Notes under the pieces: model-generated
Seen by the model: the letters and a program-made list of their open reading frames with translations, nothing else
Told to the model about the DNA's origin: nothing
Database searches by the model: none
Assembly: GCA_005882155.1 (NCBI GenBank)
Contig: VBCQ01000075.1
Coordinates: 1-26,267 of the forward strand
DNA length: 26,267 bases
Direction of reading: 5' to 3'
From: Betaproteobacteria bacterium
Lineage (GTDB): Bacteria > Pseudomonadota > Gammaproteobacteria > Burkholderiales > Burkholderiaceae_C
Shown: in pieces, positions 24,006-26,267 of the stretch
Position numbering within the stretch: position 1 is the first letter of the stretch
Layout of the letters: each line of letters starts with the position of its first letter
Made by a program: the position numbers and the translations under genes

Positions 24006-25453
24006 TTCGCCTGCTCCGGCAAGTGCAGCGGCTGAAACGCCGGTGGCCGCGGGATGCTCTTCAAGCAGCCGGCGTCGACCGCCAACGCATCGGCATCATC
24101 CACCGCGTCGATGAAGCGGAACAGCACGTCGCGCATGCAGCCGATCCCGAGCACGCCATGCCCGGCATTCGGCACGACGACGTGCCGCGCGTTCGGCCCG
24201 AGCGCTTTCGCGACGCGCTCGGCATGGCGCGGCGGCGTCACCGGGTCGAGCCCGCCACTCAGCATCAGCACCGGCGAGCGGCTCGGCGGCACGCCCGCGT
24301 ATGCGGCGGGCAGCTCGCCGCGTGGCCAGCTCGCGCAGACGCGCTCGTACAGCTCGGCAAAGCCGACGCCGAAGTCGGTTCCCGGCGGGTCGACGGCGTG
24401 CGCCTTGCGCGGCAGATCTTCACTGCAGACGACCGAGAAGTGCATCCCCATCGCGAGCGTCATTCCTTTGCGCGGCGCGAGCAGGCTGTTGATGCCGACG
24501 ATCGCATCGAAGCGCCCCCGAGCCGCTTCGCCGATCGCCTGCGGCAGTGCCGCTGCGAGAGGCGGCGCGTAGAGCGGGCCGCGCACTGCGCCGAGGAGCA
24601 TCTCGCGCGTCAAGGTCAAGCTTTCGGCCTGACCACTCAATGGGTGCGCGACGCTGACCCGACGCGGCAGGCTTTGCAGCAGCGCCGCCCAGTCGGTGCG
24701 CAGCGCGGGATGTGCTTGGCTGCAAGCGGCTTCGCGTTCGCACGCCGTGAAGACGGCGTCGAGCACGGCTTGCGCATCGCTCGAGTGGCTCGTCGTCAAG
24801 CCCATGTCGGGCGGCGCGACGCCGTCGATCACGCTGCGCCGAACGCGCTGCGGAAACTGGCGCTGGTAGTCGAGCGCAGCGCGGGTGCCGTACGAGCCGC
24901 CGACGAGGTTGATGCGCTCGACGCCGAGTGCGGCGCGCACCGCATCGAGGTCCTGCATCGCGATCGGCGTCGTGAACATTCGCAGGTCGCCGTAAGGCAA
25001 CTTCTGCAGCGCGTCGCGGCACTGCGCAAGCCGCGCGATCTGTCGTTGCGGGTCGGCCTGCTCGGCGAGCCGCAGATGCCGCGGGTCGTCGCAGTCCAGC
25101 GGCGCCGATCGCCCGGTGCCGCGCTGATCGACGAACACGATGTCGCGCCGATTGTTCAAGCGCGTGAACAAGGGCAGCACCGCCGGCGCAAGCGCAATCG
25201 CGCTTTGTCCCGGCCCGCCGGCCAGCATGAACACCGGGTCGGCCGACTTGCGCCGCGCCATCGCCGGCACGACGACATAGTGCACATCGATCTTCACGCC
25301 TGCAGGATTCGCCGGGTCGAGCGCTCGTGAGACCACGCCGCACTGGACGTCGTTGCGGATGCCGGCGATGCGGCACGGCGTCACGGCTTCGGCGGCGCAG
25401 GCCGCGCTCGTGCCAAGCACAAGCAACGCAACGGCGCTGAGCGCGCGTCTCAT
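24002..25453 (-). CDS. Exported alpha/beta hydrolase (TAP/proline-iminopeptidase-like)
   Basis: A 483-residue hydrolase with an N-terminal signal peptide (hydrophobic core about residues 5-19, cut near ACAA-EA). The fold motifs are clear: oxyanion region AGGPGQSA, DQRGTGRS, nucleophile Ser187 in GGSYGTR, the acid in SGGLDPVTPP and the histidine in NAGHGVLG. A TAP-like C-terminal domain is present. It probably cleaves peptides or esters in the periplasm. In the same operon as an ABC exporter; hydrolase-plus-NatAB gene pairs recur in proteobacteria, suggesting joint use, but the substrate is unknown. ATG at 25453-25451 overlaps the glutaredoxin stop by ATGA. Confidence 0.9.
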
Positions 25454-25821
25454 GGCTCGCCGAGTAGGCGCTTGAGCTCGCCGCTGTCGATCAGCTTCGC
25501 GAGCTCGTGCGCGCCGCCGACCAGCACGCCGCGAACGAAGACCATCGGAAAGGTCGGCCAGCCGGTCCACATCTTCAGCGCGCCGCGTGGCCGCCATTGG
25601 CTGAAGTAGCTGCCGTACTCGAGGTACTGGTGCGGCTGATTCGCCGCCGCGAGCGACTGGCGGGCGCGCCGGCAAAACGGGTTCTGCGCCATGCCGACGA
25701 CGAGCACCGAGTTCGACGTTGCCGCAGCTTGTACGTTGTGAACGATGTCGGCGTGCCAGTTCGCGATCCGCTCGCGAACCTCGGGGTGCATGCGGGTCTC
25801 GTCGAGCACTTGGCGGGGCAT
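25450..25821 (-). CDS. Monothiol glutaredoxin-like protein
   Basis: A 123-residue protein. The glutaredoxin fold is seen in SVLVVGMAQNPFCRRARQSL, WPTFPMVFVRGVLVGGAHEL and the terminal helix. The motif around the only active-site cysteine (Cys50) is CRRA, not the CGFS of Grx4 or CPYC of dithiol forms, and an extra helical segment of about 30 residues precedes it, so Fe-S delivery cannot be assumed. It is first in a four-gene chain (this gene, hydrolase, ATPase, permease) with ATGA overlaps at each junction. ATG at 25821-25819 is preferred over an upstream start at 25839. Confidence 0.85.
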   Translation of the reverse strand: MPRQVLDETRMHPEVRERIANWHADIVHNVQAAATSNSVLVVGMAQNPFCRRARQSLAAANQPHQYLEYGSYFSQWRPRGALKMWTGWPTFPMVFVRGVLVGGAHELAKLIDSGELKRLLGEP

Positions 25822-25884
25822 GGTCGAACCTCGGCGCAAAGCCGCAAGCGTATCCCAGCCCCGCCGCTGCGGTGGTCGCGCGCG

Positions 25885-26040
25885 TCAGGCGCAGCAGCGC
25901 GCGAGCAGCGGTGCGGCCGGGAAATCGACCTCGGTTTGCGCGACGTGGTTGACCGTGTTGGTCAGCATGTTGAGCACGACCTGGCCGACCACGTCGAGCA
26001 GCTCACCGTCACCGAGCCCGGCGGCGATGCGCTCAAGCGC
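25885..26040 (-). pseudogene. 3' remnant of a carboxymuconolactone decarboxylase (CMD/AhpD-like) family gene
   Basis: On the minus strand the last 51 codons before TGA (25887-25885) read ALERIAAGLGDGELLDVVG, then VVLNMLTNTVNHVAQTEVDFPAA, the typical C-terminal end of CMD-family proteins, normally about 180 residues. Homology stops near 26040, where the AraC remnant on the other strand begins; the catalytic ExxC region and the start are gone. Confidence 0.7.
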
Positions 26041-26151
26041 GTTGCGCTCGATGTCGGCTACGGCAGCGCCTCGGCGCTATCGCGCGCGTTCGCGGCGCGC
26101 GTCGGTGCGTCGCCGCGCGCCTGGTTGCAGGCGCAGCGCGCGGCCGAGTGA
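26041..26151 (+). pseudogene. 3' remnant of an AraC-family regulator gene
   Basis: The last 36 codons before TGA (26149-26151) read VALDVGYGSASALSRAFAARVG, then ASPRAWL, the second helix-turn-helix of AraC/XylS regulators. Nothing upstream resembles the rest of such a regulator. With the CMD remnant on the other strand, this is the scar of a deletion that removed the 5' halves and shared promoter of a divergent pair. Confidence 0.75.
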
Positions 26152-26158
26152 ATGCTGG

Positions 26159-26266
26159 TCAAGCGCGAGTTTTCGCGGTCGGCTTGAAGACGCCGTTGCA
26201 GACCGCGCGCTGCGCGTCGTCGGCAGGCAGCTTGGCGCAGACGCCGTCGAGCTGAGCTTGCAAACG
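26159..26266 (-). CDS. Uncharacterised protein, C-terminal fragment
   Basis: Open on the minus strand from the right edge to TGA (26161-26159). The visible 35 residues include two cysteines (GVCAKLPADDAQRAVCNG), which could form a disulfide in an exported protein. The family cannot be told from this fragment. It converges on the AraC remnant with a 7-base gap. Confidence 0.5.
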   Translation of the reverse strand, partial: RLQAQLDGVCAKLPADDAQRAVCNGVFKPTAKTRA

Positions 26267-26267
26267 C

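Overview
The window looks like a chromosomal segment of a GC-rich betaproteobacterium, probably of the order Burkholderiales (Rubrivivax/Leptothrix-like). The signs are a mnmG-rsmG-parA-parB origin-proximal block, a Bug-family solute-binding gene, a PEP-CTERM protein, type-2 ArgC, and codon use rich in G/C throughout. No rRNA, tRNA, CRISPR array, transposase or integrase was seen.

Layout. 1-2200: the end of an outer-membrane beta-barrel gene, a shared terminator, then two divergent metabolic genes (PduO-type cobalamin adenosyltransferase and an FAD-linked lactate/glycolate-type oxidase), both broken by internal deletions. 2204-7053: the prkA-yeaH-spoVR stress operon on the minus strand with a sigma-54-like promoter. 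7431-14469: the partition and origin-linked block, parB, argC (opposite strand), a GNAT gene coupled to parA, parA, rsmG, a PEP-CTERM gene (opposite strand) and mnmG. Two parS sites lie inside rsmG and mnmG, so the ParB binding sites and the genes for the partition proteins are together. 14653-15639: a Bug-family gene interrupted by one in-frame amber codon.

15662-20675 is the most interesting part. It holds a LuxR-type regulator with an altered ligand pocket, a 50-residue precursor with a double-glycine leader whose predicted product is only nine residues, an HlyD adaptor, and an ABC exporter with a C39 peptidase domain. Beyond the regulator is a divergent conserved-looking small protein. 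Two lux-box-like palindromes (CTG-N10-CAG), one before the peptide and one midway between the regulator and the small protein, tie these genes into one proposed regulon: a quorum-sensing-type regulator driving processing and export of a very short peptide. No luxI-type synthase is present in the window.

20685-26266: an ElaA-like acetyltransferase, a strictosidine-synthase-like beta-propeller gene that has lost its middle third, a tightly overlapped four-gene operon (glutaredoxin-like protein, alpha/beta hydrolase, ABC ATPase, ABC permease), and a scar where a divergent CMD-family/AraC pair has lost both 5' halves. A striking feature is the number of damaged accessory genes (five loci), while the housekeeping genes between them are intact.
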